In this document: in pieces, positions 20,573-29,457 of the stretch
Numbering within the stretch: the first letter of the stretch is position 1
Layout of the letters: each line of letters starts with the position of its first letter
From: Acidimicrobiia bacterium
Lineage (GTDB): Bacteria; Actinomycetota; Acidimicrobiia; Acidimicrobiales; Bin134
DNA: 54,110 nt
NCBI GenBank assembly: GCA_009842675.1
Contig: VYEX01000063.1
Coordinates: forward strand, 1-54,110
Direction of reading: 5' to 3'
Made by a program: the position numbers and the translations under genes
The notes under the pieces: model-generated
Databases searched by the model: none
Seen by the model: the letters and a program-made list of their open reading frames with translations, nothing else
What the model was told of the DNA's origin: nothing

Positions 20573-21046
20573 ATGCGACAGCCGACTGCGGCTGCACTGG
20601 CGCTGGTGCTGGGGGCCTTGATGCTCGCCGCCTTGGCGCTCAGCGCCTGCGGCAACGACGACCAGCCCAGCTTGGAGACTTTCTGCGGGCGTCTGGAGAC
20701 CGCCTTCGGCCCCGAGGGCGCCCTGGCCGCCGACTATTCCGACGACCCCAGCGGCGCGCAGGCGGTTGTCGACGAGCTGGAGTCGATTCAACGGGTGGCG
20801 CCTCTGGAGGTCGAGTCGTCGCTGGCTGTCATCATCGACACGGCAAGCCTCATCATCGGGGTGTTCAGCGGGGAGGAAAGCGCCGGGCTCGATGCCGCCC
20901 AGCTAGAAGAGAGCGGGACGGCCTCCGCCGAGTTGGCCCGCTACGCCGCGGAGCACTGTGGCCTGGATTTGGACTGGGACAGCCCTGTCGTCTTCGTCGA
21001 TCCCGACAGGATCCCCGGCGAGGTGCGGTTGGACGTGCGGGGCTAG
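20573..21046 (+). CDS. Putative lipoprotein of unknown function
   Basis: 157 residues. A lipoprotein signal peptide has a hydrophobic core (ALALVLGALMLAALA) and lipobox LSAC, with the modified cysteine near residue 26. The mature part is acidic and rich in Glu/Ala helices, with two further cysteines (FCGRLE and HCGLDL) that could form a disulfide outside the membrane. It starts 2 bases after the rpe stop and so is likely co-transcribed with it; no functional link is evident. Confidence 0.75.
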   Translation: MRQPTAAALALVLGALMLAALALSACGNDDQPSLETFCGRLETAFGPEGALAADYSDDPSGAQAVVDELESIQRVAPLEVESSLAVIIDTASLIIGVFSGEESAGLDAAQLEESGTASAELARYAAEHCGLDLDWDSPVVFVDPDRIPGEVRLDVRG

Positions 21047-21086
21047 CTATTCGAAGAAGCTGAAAAGGAAAGCGGCTTGCTACCGA

Positions 21087-21683
21087 TCAGAGCATCTCGC
21101 CGCGCTTGACGATCACGTGGTCGATGATGCCGTACTGCTTGGCCTCTTCGGCGGTGAACCAGCGGTCGCGGTCGGAGTCGGCCTCCACCTGCTCCACCGA
21201 CTGGCCGGTGTGGGTGGCAATGCGCTCGGCCAGCAGCGACTTCACGTAGGCGTGCTGCTCGGCCTGAATGGCGATGTCGGCCGCTTGGCCCCGAACCCCA
21301 CCGGAGGGCTGGTGCATCATGATCCGAGCGTGGGGCAGGGCATAGCGCTTGCCAGGAGCGCCGGCGCACAGCAGGAACTGTCCCATTGAGGCGCCCAATC
21401 CCATGCAGATCGTTCCCACATCGGGGGTGATGAACTGCATGGTGTCGTAAATGGCCATGCCCGAGGTGACCGACCCGCCCGGGGAGTTGATGTAGAGCCA
21501 GATGTCCTTGTCGGTGTCCTCGCCCTCCAGATAGAGAAGCTGCGCGGTGATGTAGTTGGCGATGTCGTCGTTCACGTCGGTTCCGAGAAACACGATTCGG
21601 TTCTTCAGAAGCCGGTTGTAGATCTCGAAGGCGCCGCGCTCGGGGCTGCCCGGCTCGAACATAGCGGGGTTGGTCATGGCCAC
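21087..21683 (-). CDS. clpP: ATP-dependent Clp protease proteolytic subunit
   Basis: Serine protease that assembles as a double heptamer and degrades unfolded proteins fed by a Clp ATPase. 198 residues; catalytic Ser99 in GLGASMGQF, His124 in MMHQPSGG, and the Asp in DSDRDRWF (171-173). The Gly-rich substrate strand [11 protein letters not shown] is present. Actinobacteria often carry two clpP genes in tandem next to clpX; here it stands alone, so it is likely an additional paralogue or the partner lies elsewhere. Confidence 0.96.
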   Translation of the reverse strand: MAMTNPAMFEPGSPERGAFEIYNRLLKNRIVFLGTDVNDDIANYITAQLLYLEGEDTDKDIWLYINSPGGSVTSGMAIYDTMQFITPDVGTICMGLGASMGQFLLCAGAPGKRYALPHARIMMHQPSGGVRGQAADIAIQAEQHAYVKSLLAERIATHTGQSVEQVEADSDRDRWFTAEEAKQYGIIDHVIVKRGEML

Positions 21684-21698
21684 AATCGTACCGGCCCG

Positions 21699-22844
21699 CT
21701 ACGGCGTCTCGGCCACCCGATCTACCGGCATTACCGTGCACACCGGAGCATCGGGGGGTTCGGCGGGAAGCATGAACCGCCAGAACACCGCAGCCCGAGG
21801 CTCTCCGCAGGTGTCCAGCCAGTTGGGCACGCCGGGATCGCGGTGGGCGATGACCACCCGATAGCGGCGGTCTTCTCCCATCTCCATCTGGGCGTCGTTC
21901 AGCGACACGGTGCGCTCCAGATAGTCGGCCGTTTGGCCCAGCTCGTTCCAGATCACCACGTTGGTGAACAAGCCCTCGGGAATCCGGCCCTCCATGACCA
22001 GGGCCTCGTCGGGGGCCAGCTCGTACTCCCCGGCCGAATAGGCGATGTCCACCGCCCCCCATCCACCGCCGTCGCTGTCAGTCCAGTCCACCGGCGGACC
22101 CATGGTGTTGGGCACATCGGAATACCAGCCGGGGCGCCGCCGGGGCTGGGGGCCGAGCATCTGCCCGCCGAACTTCGAGCGCACCCACGCTTCCACCCGC
22201 CTCAGGCGACGGGCTACCGCGGCATCGTCGGGCACCGGGGCCTGCTGGGGTCCGTCAAGTACCTCGATACGCAGATCGGGCACCAGGTCGGGTTGAGCCG
22301 AGGCGGCTTCGGCCTCATTGAAGTAGAACCGGACCACCAGCGAACCGGCGTCCTCCTCCAATGCCATCCAGTTGCCGCCCTGGGCATCCGGCGAGAGCAC
22401 CACTTCGAAGCGGCCGTCGTCGCCGAACGTCATGTCGTCCATGTTGAGCTCGGCCACCACCCGGGTCGGCCAGTGACCGTCGCGGTCGCCGCCGTGCACG
22501 GTGAGCGACAGATAGACCTCCCGGCCCCGTCGTCCCTGCACTCGATAGGTGAGGTCGCCCCGCAGCGGAGCGAAGAAGTAAATGGCGTCGGGGTTGTCGC
22601 CCCACTTTCGGTACGGGGAGATGAGGCGCACGAAGTGGGGCCGCTCGGGTTCGTTCTCCAGATACAGGTCCAGCGCCCCCCAAAGAGCCATGGCCAGCCC
22701 CCGAATGCCCAGATGCTCTCGGTCGGGGGCCAATCCCCGCTGGGGTCCGATCCAATCGGCGTCTATCTCCGCCAGTGCGCCCAGCAAATCCCGCCAAGCC
22801 TGCCGGGCCTCGCTGTCCGGCTGGCCTTTCCGAGGCTCGCTCAC
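21699..22844 (-). CDS. DUF1214 domain-containing protein
   Basis: 381 residues. The central and C-terminal parts match the DUF1214 style of beta-rich protein (RHFYFNEAEAA-like strand, GPPVDWTDSDGGGW, YSAGEYELAPDEALVMEGRIP, FTNVVIWNE). Function unknown for the family. The GTG at 22844 overlaps the stop of the upstream cupin gene by 4 bases (GTGA), so the pair is coupled. Longer in-frame extensions upstream are inside the cupin gene and rejected. Confidence 0.8.
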   Translation of the reverse strand: MSEPRKGQPDSEARQAWRDLLGALAEIDADWIGPQRGLAPDREHLGIRGLAMALWGALDLYLENEPERPHFVRLISPYRKWGDNPDAIYFFAPLRGDLTYRVQGRRGREVYLSLTVHGGDRDGHWPTRVVAELNMDDMTFGDDGRFEVVLSPDAQGGNWMALEEDAGSLVVRFYFNEAEAASAQPDLVPDLRIEVLDGPQQAPVPDDAAVARRLRRVEAWVRSKFGGQMLGPQPRRRPGWYSDVPNTMGPPVDWTDSDGGGWGAVDIAYSAGEYELAPDEALVMEGRIPEGLFTNVVIWNELGQTADYLERTVSLNDAQMEMGEDRRYRVVIAHRDPGVPNWLDTCGEPRAAVFWRFMLPAEPPDAPVCTVMPVDRVAETP

Positions 22845-23368
22845 AGCGCCTCCGGGCCGATGGGAGCCGCGGGCAGCGTGGCCTCGTCGGCGTCGAATAG
22901 CACGGCCAGAAATGTGGTGGGCTGGTCGGTGCGGTTGCGCCAGGCGTGGACCGTTCCCCGCTGCACCACGCAGTCCCCGGTCTGGAGGTGGACGTCGTCG
23001 TCGCCTTCCAGCACCAGCCACAGCTCGCCCTCCAGCACGCAGATGAAGTCCACCGTGGCGGTGCGGTGGAGATTCTCGTCGTCGGCCACCGGTCGGGGTT
23101 GGCCGTCGGCGTGCACGTACACCATTGAGTCGGGCGGCAACTTGTTGCGGATGATGTTCACTCCGCCGGCTGGCGGCGACAGCCTGAAGCCGTCCCGGTC
23201 GCCCGGCGCGGTGTAGCTGGTGGGAAGCTCGTCCACCGTCCAAATGGCGGTGAGGAACTGGTCAGGATGGCGGGGGCTGATCACCACCGGCGGCGGACCA
23301 TCACTGTCCACCACCGAGTGGCCGTTGCCGTCCACCGCGGTCACAACCCGCCGAAAGTCATCAGTCAT
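22841..23368 (-). CDS. Cupin-domain protein
   Basis: 175 residues with a C-terminal cupin barrel: ENLHRTATVDFICVLEGELWLVLEGDDDVHLQTGDCVVQ-type pattern (given here in part: TVDFICVLEGELWLVL, TGDCVVQRGTVHAWRN). One metal-site His is seen in each motif region; the first motif is degenerate. Similar proteins bind metal and act on small organic compounds. ATG 23368 begins one base after the 3' end of a tRNA-Leu gene on the same strand, which excludes the longer frame running into the tRNA. Confidence 0.82.
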   Translation of the reverse strand: MTDDFRRVVTAVDGNGHSVVDSDGPPPVVISPRHPDQFLTAIWTVDELPTSYTAPGDRDGFRLSPPAGGVNIIRNKLPPDSMVYVHADGQPRPVADDENLHRTATVDFICVLEGELWLVLEGDDDVHLQTGDCVVQRGTVHAWRNRTDQPTTFLAVLFDADEATLPAAPIGPEAL

Positions 23369-23369
23369 G

Positions 23370-23454
23370 TGCGCCAGGTGGGATTTGAACCCACACGGGC
23401 TTGCGCCCACAGGGACCTAAACCCTGCGCGTCTGCCAAGTTCCGCCACTGGCGC
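23370..23454 (-). tRNA. tRNA-Leu (anticodon UAG)
   Basis: The minus strand gives a 7-base acceptor stem (GCGCCAG/CTGGCGC), a class II long variable arm, the T-arm with GGTTCAAATCC, and a 5-base anticodon stem CAGGG/CCCTG with loop TTTAGGT, anticodon TAG. CCA is not encoded. The next gene's ATG lies immediately after the discriminator base. Confidence 0.95.
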
Positions 23455-23468
23455 GAGGCGCTTACAGG

Positions 23469-24065
23469 CTACAAGCCCAACAGGGCGGCCAAGGCCCGAA
23501 ATGCCCGGCCCCGGTGGGAGACGGCGTTCTTCTCGTCGGGTGACATCTCGGCAAACGTGCGCCCGTCTCCCCCGTCGGGAACGAACACCGGGTCGTAGCC
23601 GAAGCCCCCGTCCCCTCGAGGCGCGACGGCGATGGTCCCGGTGGTCATCCCTTCGGCCAGCATCTCGCCGCCGTCAGGAAATGCCACTACCGCCACTGTG
23701 CGAAAGCGGGCCGACCGGTCGGCGGCGCCCTCGAGCTCTTCTAGCAGCCGGGTCCGGTTGTCGGCGTCATCGGCGTGCTCGCCGGCGTAGCGGGCCGACT
23801 TCACCCCCGGCGCTCCGCCCAGCGCGGCCACTTCCAGCCCAGTGTCATCGGCCACTGCGGCCTGACCGGTATGACCGCAGACGGCGACCGCCTTCAGTCG
23901 GGCATTGGCCTCCAACGTGTCGCCGTCTTCGACCACTTCGCCAAGATCGCCGGGCCGAGGCAGCAATTCAACCGCCGAACCCAAGATGGCCGCGATCTCA
24001 ACCAGCTTGTGGGGGTTGGCGGTTGCCGCCACCAACTGCAAAGGCTGGTCCGAGTCGCGGCTCAA
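23469..24065 (-). CDS. rdgB: Non-canonical purine NTP pyrophosphatase (RdgB/HAM1 family)
   Basis: Hydrolyses ITP, dITP and XTP to monophosphates to keep deaminated purines out of nucleic acids. 198 residues with the nucleotide-binding start [11 protein letters not shown] (a variant of the S/TxNxxK motif), [18 protein letters not shown], and the C-terminal [10 protein letters not shown] and SHRGRA motifs. The TTG start overlaps the rph stop (TTGA), the usual rph-rdgB coupling. Confidence 0.95.
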   Translation of the reverse strand: MSRDSDQPLQLVAATANPHKLVEIAAILGSAVELLPRPGDLGEVVEDGDTLEANARLKAVAVCGHTGQAAVADDTGLEVAALGGAPGVKSARYAGEHADDADNRTRLLEELEGAADRSARFRTVAVVAFPDGGEMLAEGMTTGTIAVAPRGDGGFGYDPVFVPDGGDGRTFAEMSPDEKNAVSHRGRAFRALAALLGL

Positions 24066-24793
24066 CGTGACGCGGGCGGGTCAGCCAGCAGCTGGTTTTG
24101 CCGCTTGATGATCTGCTCGATCCCCGCCGTGGCCAAGTCCAACAGCGCATCCAGCTGATCTCGGCCAAAGGGCTGGCCCTCGGCGGTGCCCTGCACCTCC
24201 ACGAAGCGGCCCGACTCGGTCATCACCACGTTCATGTCCACTTCGGCGGACACGTCCTCCTCGTAGGGCAGGTCGAGGGACGGCGCTCCGTCAATGACCC
24301 CGACCGACACCGCGGCACAGGCCTCGATCATCGGGTGCTGTTCGATGTCTCCTGCGGCCAACAAGCGGCTGAAGGCGTCGTGAAGCGCGACGTAGGCGCC
24401 GCTGATGGCAGCGGTGCGGGTGCCGCCGTCGGCTTGGAGCACGTCGCAGTCGCAGATCACCTGGCGCTCGCCGAGCTTGGCGGCATCGGTCACCGCCCGC
24501 AGCGAGCGTCCGATTAGCCGCTGGATCTCCTGGGTGCGGCCCGACTGGCGGCCCCGGGCCGCTTCGCGGTTGACCCGCTCCGGCGAAGACCCCGGGAGCA
24601 TTGAGTATTCAGCAGTCACCCAGCCCGTACCCCGGCCCCTCATCCACCGGGGCACGTCGGGATCGATCGACGCGGTACACAGCACTCGGGTGCGGCCGAA
24701 GGAGACCAGGACCGACCCGTCGGCCATCTCGGTGAAGTCCCGCTCGAAACTGATGGGGCGCAGTTCATCCGCCGCCCGACCGTCACCCCTCAT
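24062..24793 (-). CDS. rph: Ribonuclease PH
   Basis: Phosphate-dependent 3'-5' exoribonuclease that trims tRNA 3' ends. 243 residues from ATG 24793, with [35 protein letters not shown], the phosphate-binding [18 protein letters not shown] and [18 protein letters not shown] 24793 is used because the conserved N-terminus ([14 protein letters not shown]) starts there. rdgB is translationally coupled. Its product would mature tRNAs such as the neighbouring tRNA-Leu. Confidence 0.96.
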   Translation of the reverse strand: MRGDGRAADELRPISFERDFTEMADGSVLVSFGRTRVLCTASIDPDVPRWMRGRGTGWVTAEYSMLPGSSPERVNREAARGRQSGRTQEIQRLIGRSLRAVTDAAKLGERQVICDCDVLQADGGTRTAAISGAYVALHDAFSRLLAAGDIEQHPMIEACAAVSVGVIDGAPSLDLPYEEDVSAEVDMNVVMTESGRFVEVQGTAEGQPFGRDQLDALLDLATAGIEQIIKRQNQLLADPPASR

Positions 24794-24877
24794 GTTTGAC
24801 CTGCTCTCATACCTAAAGCCTCCGGCCCTGTTGCATCGCTGGGGGCACCCTAACAAGGACACAAGACCGCACAAGAG

Positions 24878-24916
24878 GAACGGCCTCGACTCTGGCGGGA
24901 TGAGTCGAGGCCGTTC
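24878..24916. repeat. Perfect 15-base inverted repeat
   Basis: Arms GAACGGCCTCGACTC (24878-24892) and its exact complement (24902-24916) with a 9-base loop, between cysM and rph. There is no T-run on either side, so it is not a classical terminator. It could stop or protect cysM transcripts, or act in the rph leader. Confidence 0.8.
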
Positions 24917-24918
24917 GG

Positions 24919-24935
24919 CTGGAGCTGTGCTCCAG
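24919..24935. repeat. Second hairpin next to the 15-base inverted repeat
   Basis: CTGGAGC/GCTCCAG with a TGT loop, beginning 2 bases after the larger hairpin. The tandem arrangement suggests one structured RNA element of about 58 bases. Confidence 0.7.
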
Positions 24936-25038
24936 CGTGGTGGTGTGGTTTGGGTACCGCAACATTAGCAGCGCGGGGTGCTTATAGCACATCAAGGACC
25001 ACATAACCCGTCCAAGTGGGGATTTTTTCAATTGGAGT

Positions 25039-25989
25039 TCAGAAGTAGATGATCGACTCGGCCCGAGCGGTCACCTGGTCGATTGGATCGGTCCAGGCCC
25101 CGGTGGACAGGTACTTCCAACCACCATCGGCCGAGACCACGACCACCGCTCCCTCATCAACCCGCTCGGCCACCCGGGCTGCCCCAGCCAGAGCCGCGCC
25201 AGTGGAGATGCCGGCGAATATGCCCGCCTCTTCTGCTAGGCGCCGAGTCCACTCGATCGACTCCCGAGGCCGTACGATGCGCTTGCCGTCCAGGAGCTGA
25301 TCGCCGCCCCATTTCTCATAGACCGGGGGGATGAACCCGTCGTCCAAGCTGCGGAGCCCATCGACCATCTCCCCCGCGGGGGGCTCCACCGCCAGCACCT
25401 GCACCGATGGCTTGCGCTCCTTGAGGTAGGCCCCCACTCCCATGAGGGTTCCGCTGGTGCCCAGGCCCGACACGAAGTGGGTGATCTCGGGGCAGTCGGC
25501 GTAGATCTCCGGGCCGGTGGTGTTGTAGTGGGCCCGGGGGTTGGCCTCATTGCCGTACTGGTAGAGGAACGCCCACTCAGGGTTGTCGTCGGCCAGCTTC
25601 TGGGCCATGCGGACGGCCCCATTCGACCCCTCAGCCCCCGGCGACCAGATGATCTCGGCCCCGAACACTTCCAGCAATTGGCGGCGCTCGGCCGAGACGT
25701 TCTCAGGCATGACGATCTTGATGGGATAGCCCCTGAGCCGGGCGATCATGGCCAGGGCGATCCCGGTGTTGCCCGAAGATGGCTCGATGATGGTGCGGCC
25801 CGGCTCCAAGGTTCCGTCGGCCTCGGCCTCGAGGATCATCTCGCGCGCCACTCGGTCTTTGACCGATCCCGCGGGGTTGACCCCCTCCAGCTTGACGTGG
25901 ATGGCCACCGACGGGTTGGGCGACAGCACGGTGACATCGACCATCGGGGTGTTCCCGATCAGATCGATCACCGATTTGTGTGCCGTCAC
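25039..25989 (-). CDS. cysM: Cysteine synthase, CysM type
   Basis: PLP enzyme that makes cysteine from an activated serine and a sulfur donor. 316 residues from GTG 25989; the PLP lysine is in NPAGSVKDR, the phosphate loop in EPSSGNTGIALA, with TGPEIYADCPEITHFVSGLGTSGTL-like strands and C-terminal GIFAGISTGAAL and ADGGWKYLSTGAW. These closely resemble mycobacterial CysM, which uses thiocarboxylated CysO as sulfur donor. Mec lies 10 bases upstream, but no cysO gene lies between them. Confidence 0.92.
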   Translation of the reverse strand: MTAHKSVIDLIGNTPMVDVTVLSPNPSVAIHVKLEGVNPAGSVKDRVAREMILEAEADGTLEPGRTIIEPSSGNTGIALAMIARLRGYPIKIVMPENVSAERRQLLEVFGAEIIWSPGAEGSNGAVRMAQKLADDNPEWAFLYQYGNEANPRAHYNTTGPEIYADCPEITHFVSGLGTSGTLMGVGAYLKERKPSVQVLAVEPPAGEMVDGLRSLDDGFIPPVYEKWGGDQLLDGKRIVRPRESIEWTRRLAEEAGIFAGISTGAALAGAARVAERVDEGAVVVVSADGGWKYLSTGAWTDPIDQVTARAESIIYF

Positions 25990-25999
25990 AGACGCCAGA

Positions 26000-26416
26000 T
26001 TACCCCTCGACTGCCACGGGCTCTTCAGCAATAGCCCCGTCGGCAATCCGGTAGCAGCGCAGCGCGGGCTCAGGATCCTTCAACGACACGATCACATAGA
26101 GCAACGCCCCGAAGGGGTCGAAGGCCGTGGCGTCACGCACATCGGTGGGCGACGGATAGGCGGTGGTGTGGGTGTGAGAGTGCATGACCGCCACCAACGC
26201 CAGCCCTTCGTCATCGGCGGTGCGCTCTACCTGGAGATACTCGGCATCGTCGAGCCGGTATATCTGGCTCGACTCAGCCGCATTGCGCACCGGAAAGAAC
26301 CGAGTGACCTGCTCTTCTCCCACCGGAGCAGCCAGCATCCCGCAAGCCTCATTCGGCAGTCCCGACAGCGCATGGGCGATGACCTGCGCATAAACCTCAT
26401 CGCTCAACCGCAGCAC
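26000..26416 (-). CDS. mec: Mec-like JAMM/MPN metallopeptidase (CysO-cysteine hydrolase family)
   Basis: 138 residues with the JAMM zinc motif: Glu in NEACGML and HSHTHTTAYPSPTD. In mycobacteria Mec cleaves cysteine from the carrier CysO after CysM has acted. The GTG start at 26416 has TAGGGT 6 bases upstream. It is followed directly by cysM. The operon normally reads mec-cysO-cysM, so the carrier gene must be elsewhere or be replaced. Confidence 0.9.
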   Translation of the reverse strand: MLRLSDEVYAQVIAHALSGLPNEACGMLAAPVGEEQVTRFFPVRNAAESSQIYRLDDAEYLQVERTADDEGLALVAVMHSHTHTTAYPSPTDVRDATAFDPFGALLYVIVSLKDPEPALRCYRIADGAIAEEPVAVEG

Positions 26417-26422
26417 CCGCTC

Positions 26423-26428
26423 ACCCTA
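26423..26428 (-). promoter_or_regulatory. Putative -10 element of the mec-cysM operon
   Basis: TAGGGT is 6 bases before GTG 26416. Confidence 0.45.
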
Positions 26429-26487
26429 CCCGGCCATTTCGGACGATCCGCTGCTTTCGAATTGACATCGTGATTTGGCTTTGCCCG

Positions 26488-26493
26488 TAGCCT
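26488..26493 (+). promoter_or_regulatory. Putative -10 element of thpR
   Basis: TAGCCT is 7 bases before ATG 26501. A TTGACA lies at 26462-26467, 20 bases upstream, somewhat far for a -35 element. Confidence 0.4.
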
Positions 26494-26500
26494 GCGGAGC

Positions 26501-27004
26501 ATGCCCCGGTTATTTTTGGCTGTTTTTCCGCCTATGGAGGTTGTGGAGCTGCTGGGCGGACTGGAGCGGCCCGAGGTAGAGGGGTTGCGGTGGACGGTGC
26601 CCGAGCAGTGGCACATCACGCTGAGGTTCTTGGGGGAGGCGGAGCAGGGCGAGGTGGAGGACAGCTTGCAGGGGTTTCGGGGATTGGCCAGCACCGTGCG
26701 ACTGGGGCCGGCCAGCAGGCGGTTGGGGGCGCGAGTGTTGATGCTGCCCGCGGAGGGGCTGAGCGAGTTGGCGGCCGAGGTTGAAGCCCACACTGCGTCC
26801 ATTGGCCAGCCGCCTGACCGTCGGGATTTCACCGGTCATCTCACCTTGGCCCGGGCCCGCAAGCGGGTGCCGGGCACGGTTGTCGCACAGCCCTTCGAGT
26901 CCGAGTTCCTTGCCACCGAGCTATGGCTGGTGTCCAGCCAACTCCGCCCCGACGGAGCGCGCTACACCCGGCTGAGCCATTGGCCCCTGGTATGTGGGAG
27001 CTGA
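26501..27004 (+). CDS. thpR: RNA 2',3'-cyclic phosphodiesterase (2H family)
   Basis: 167 residues. Both HxT motifs of the 2H phosphoesterase superfamily are visible: WHITLRFLG (about 37-45) and GHLTLARAR (about 112-120). RLFLAVFPP at the start is typical of ThpR. The family opens 2',3'-cyclic phosphates of RNA ends and can act in reverse as an RNA ligase; the physiological substrate is not established. Convergent with pcm. Confidence 0.92.
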   Translation: MPRLFLAVFPPMEVVELLGGLERPEVEGLRWTVPEQWHITLRFLGEAEQGEVEDSLQGFRGLASTVRLGPASRRLGARVLMLPAEGLSELAAEVEAHTASIGQPPDRRDFTGHLTLARARKRVPGTVVAQPFESEFLATELWLVSSQLRPDGARYTRLSHWPLVCGS

Positions 27005-27016
27005 GGAAAGTCCCGC

Positions 27017-27658
27017 TCAAGACTCCTCGACGAGAGGGACGAACCTCACGGGGCAGAATCTCTCAGTGGTGGTCTCATCGCCTTCTCTACGAACCAGGGT
27101 GAGATTCTGGGAGAACGTGGCCGGCCCCACGGGGATGACCATCCGACCGCCGTCGACGAGCTGGTCGATGAGCGCTGAGGGGACGCTGGGGGCTGCCGCG
27201 GTAACCACCACTGCGTCATAGGGGGCGCCGGGGAGGTGGCCCTGCGACCCGTCGGCGCACACCACGGTGGCGTTGTCATACCCCAGTTCAGCCAGGACTT
27301 GGGCCGCTGAGTTGGCCAGTTTGCGGTGGCGCTCCACGGAAACGACGGAGGCGGCCAGCTCGGCCAGCACAGCCGCCCCATAGCCCGATCCGGTTCCCAC
27401 CTCCAGCACCCGGTTGTCTGGCTCTATGGCCGCGGCCTCGGCCATGAGGGCCACGATGTAAGGCTGGGAGATGGTTTGGCCTGAACCGATGGGCAGCGGG
27501 TGGTCTTTGTAGGCGTCGCCGGACAGAGTTCGGGAAACGAACCGATGGCGGGGAACCGTCCTCATGGCGTCCAGAACTCTGGGGTCGCGGACCCCTCGCC
27601 CCTCGATCTGGCGGCGCACCATGGTCAGCCGCCGGTCTAGGTGCCGGTCCTGGACCAT
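27017..27658 (-). CDS. pcm: Protein-L-isoaspartate O-methyltransferase
   Basis: SAM-dependent repair enzyme that methylates isoaspartyl residues of aged proteins. 213 residues; RTVPRHRFV, the substrate loop GSGQTISQPYIVALMAE and SAM motif I VLEVGTGSGYGAAVLAEL are all present, with PVGPATFSQNLTLV near the end. Single gene, transcribed convergently to thpR. Confidence 0.94.
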   Translation of the reverse strand: MVQDRHLDRRLTMVRRQIEGRGVRDPRVLDAMRTVPRHRFVSRTLSGDAYKDHPLPIGSGQTISQPYIVALMAEAAAIEPDNRVLEVGTGSGYGAAVLAELAASVVSVERHRKLANSAAQVLAELGYDNATVVCADGSQGHLPGAPYDAVVVTAAAPSVPSALIDQLVDGGRMVIPVGPATFSQNLTLVRREGDETTTERFCPVRFVPLVEES

Positions 27659-27675
27659 GCCTAATGATGCACTAA

Positions 27676-27695
27676 CTGCCCCAACCTAGGGGCAG
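27676..27695. terminator. Hairpin between two minus-strand genes, possible terminator
   Basis: Perfect 7-base stem CTGCCCC/GGGGCAG with a 6-base loop, between the unknown gene at 27716 and pcm. It lacks a T-tract on the minus strand, so termination is uncertain. Confidence 0.35.
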
Positions 27696-27715
27696 AGAAT
27701 GGACGAGAGTGTTGA

Positions 27716-28120
27716 CTACCTCGCCGCGGGAAAGGCGCTGGTCTCGTCGAACACCGCTTGAAGGGCGTCGGCGTCGCGGGTGAAATCCGGACCGGCTTCC
27801 TCGGACGCATTCCAGGGCGGCGCCGGTGCCCACCAGGGCGGCATTTCAGACCCGCCGTCGGTGGTCTCGTCGGGGATGAAGGCCAAGCACCACTGCCAGG
27901 AGCCCCTCTCTTCGCCATCGCCTTCATCGGGATGGCCTCCGGGGGGAACCAAGGCGTAGGTGAATCCCGGCCCAGGTCCTGCCTTCTGGGTGTCTCGGGC
28001 CACCAGTCGGCGGGAATGCGGTAGCCGGGAATGCGGTAGCCGGGCGGCGACAAACGGCAGGGCAAGCAGCAGCAGGACGATGATCGAAGTAACGATCGTT
28101 GTCAGGTTCAATTCAGGCAT
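27716..28120 (-). CDS. Membrane-anchored protein of unknown function
   Basis: 134 residues from ATG 28120, chosen because GGAGG lies 8 bases upstream; an in-frame start at 28162 lacks one. One N-terminal helix (TIVTSIIVLLLLALPFVAA) is followed by a duplicated LPHSR and a hydrophilic, Pro/Trp-rich domain with GFTYALVPPGGHPDEGDGE and WWAPAPPWN. No family was recognised. Confidence 0.6.
   Translation of the reverse strand: MPELNLTTIVTSIIVLLLLALPFVAARLPHSRLPHSRRLVARDTQKAGPGPGFTYALVPPGGHPDEGDGEERGSWQWCLAFIPDETTDGGSEMPPWWAPAPPWNASEEAGPDFTRDADALQAVFDETSAFPAAR
28011..28040. repeat. 15-base tandem duplication in coding sequence
   Basis: Two exact copies of CGGGAATGCGGTAGC in the unknown gene at 27716 add five residues (LPHSR repeated) without changing the frame. 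Confidence 0.85.
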
Positions 28121-28274
28121 GTCGGGTGCCTCCGTCAAGGGGAGGCTTGAGGACTTACTCAAGCCTCATAGGCCCCATAAGCCCCACCCGCAACAGAAAA
28201 GGGTAGCGACTCGGATTTCCGAACGTCAACCGCGATTTCCAGTTCTGTGAAACAGGCTGATGAGCCCGATGCCT

Positions 28275-29357
28275 TCAGATCACCACCACCGACCGGAGCA
28301 CCTCACCCCGCTCCATGGCGTGAAACGCCTCCTCAACGCCTTCTAGCGAGATGGTCTCCGACACGAAACGCTCCAGGTTGAGCCTTCCCTGAAGATAGAG
28401 GTCAATCAGCATGGGGAAATCCCGAGAAGGCAGGCAATCGCCATACCACGACGACTTGAGGACGCCGCCTCGGCCGAATACCTCGATCATCGGCAGCTCA
28501 ATGCGCATTTCGGGGTTGGGCACCCCTACCAGCACCACCACCCCGGCCAAGTCCCGGGCGTAGAAAGCCTGCTCATAGGTCTGGGGCAGTCCGATGGCCT
28601 CGATGGCTACGTCCACGCCGTGGCCGCCAGTCAGCTCCCTGATCCGCTCCACCGGGTCCTCCCGGGAGGAGTTGATCGTGTGGGTCGCGCCGAACTCTCG
28701 AGCCCAATCCAGCTTGGTGTCGTCTATGTCCACCCCGATGATGGTGTGGGCGCCAGACAGGCGCGATCCCTCGATGGCCGCGTCGCCCACTCCCCCGCAG
28801 CCGAATACAGCCACAGAATCGCCCCGGCCGACCCCGCCGGTGTTCATGGCCGCACCGAGCCCGGCCATCACCCCGCAGCCGATCAGTCCAGCCACCTCGG
28901 GGCGGGCCTCGGGATTGACCTTGGTGGCCTGGCCCGCCGCCACCAGCGTCTTCTCAGCAAAGGCCCCGATACCCAGTGCCGGTGACAGCTCTTGGCCGTT
29001 CAAGGTCATCTTCTGTGTGGCGTTGTGGGTGGCAAAGCAGTACCACGGCCGGCCCCGAAGACACGAGCGGCAATTACCGCAAACCGCCCGCCAGTTGAGG
29101 ATCACGAAGTCGCCGGGCGCCACGTTGGTCACGTCTTCTCCCACCGACTCCACCACGCCGGCGGCCTCGTGGCCCAAAAGGAATGGGAACTCGTCGTTGA
29201 TGGCCCCCTCCCGGTAGTGGAGATCGGTATGGCAGACGCCGCAGGCTTGTACGGCCACCAGTGCTTCGCCCGGTCCGGGGTCGGGCACCTCGATGGTCTC
29301 TATGCCTACCGGCTCGCCCTTGGCCTTGGCGACTACGGCCTGAACCTGCTGGGCCAT
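28275..29357 (-). CDS. mscR: S-(hydroxymethyl)mycothiol dehydrogenase
   Basis: Zinc alcohol dehydrogenase of 360 residues that oxidises the formaldehyde adduct of mycothiol. [14 protein letters not shown] (catalytic zinc), GHEAAG, the structural zinc cysteines in [23 protein letters not shown] and [10 protein letters not shown] (NAD) match the mycothiol-dependent enzyme closely, more so than glutathione-dependent ones. ATG 29357 is used because AAAGGAG lies 6 bases upstream. It implies the organism makes mycothiol. Confidence 0.9.
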   Translation of the reverse strand: MAQQVQAVVAKAKGEPVGIETIEVPDPGPGEALVAVQACGVCHTDLHYREGAINDEFPFLLGHEAAGVVESVGEDVTNVAPGDFVILNWRAVCGNCRSCLRGRPWYCFATHNATQKMTLNGQELSPALGIGAFAEKTLVAAGQATKVNPEARPEVAGLIGCGVMAGLGAAMNTGGVGRGDSVAVFGCGGVGDAAIEGSRLSGAHTIIGVDIDDTKLDWAREFGATHTINSSREDPVERIRELTGGHGVDVAIEAIGLPQTYEQAFYARDLAGVVVLVGVPNPEMRIELPMIEVFGRGGVLKSSWYGDCLPSRDFPMLIDLYLQGRLNLERFVSETISLEGVEEAFHAMERGEVLRSVVVI

Positions 29358-29457
29358 CTGCTGCTCCTTTCGCCCGGCCAACGGCCACCGAGGCCGAGGC
29401 CAACTGCCGCGAACCTACTACGCCCTGAGAAAATGCCGCCGTCCAGGCGGCCGGCCA

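Noticed and set aside
21843..23216. 457-codon plus-strand frame opposite the DUF1214 and cupin genes
   Set aside because: Shadow of the coupled minus-strand pair, which have family features and a GTGA junction.
25021..25030. T-run as a terminator near cysM
   Set aside because: It is a run of six T on the plus strand with no stable stem before it, and cysM is on the minus strand.
24813..25031. 72-codon minus-strand frame between cysM and rph
   Set aside because: It spans the two hairpins and has no ribosome site or family similarity; the region is better explained as structured non-coding DNA.
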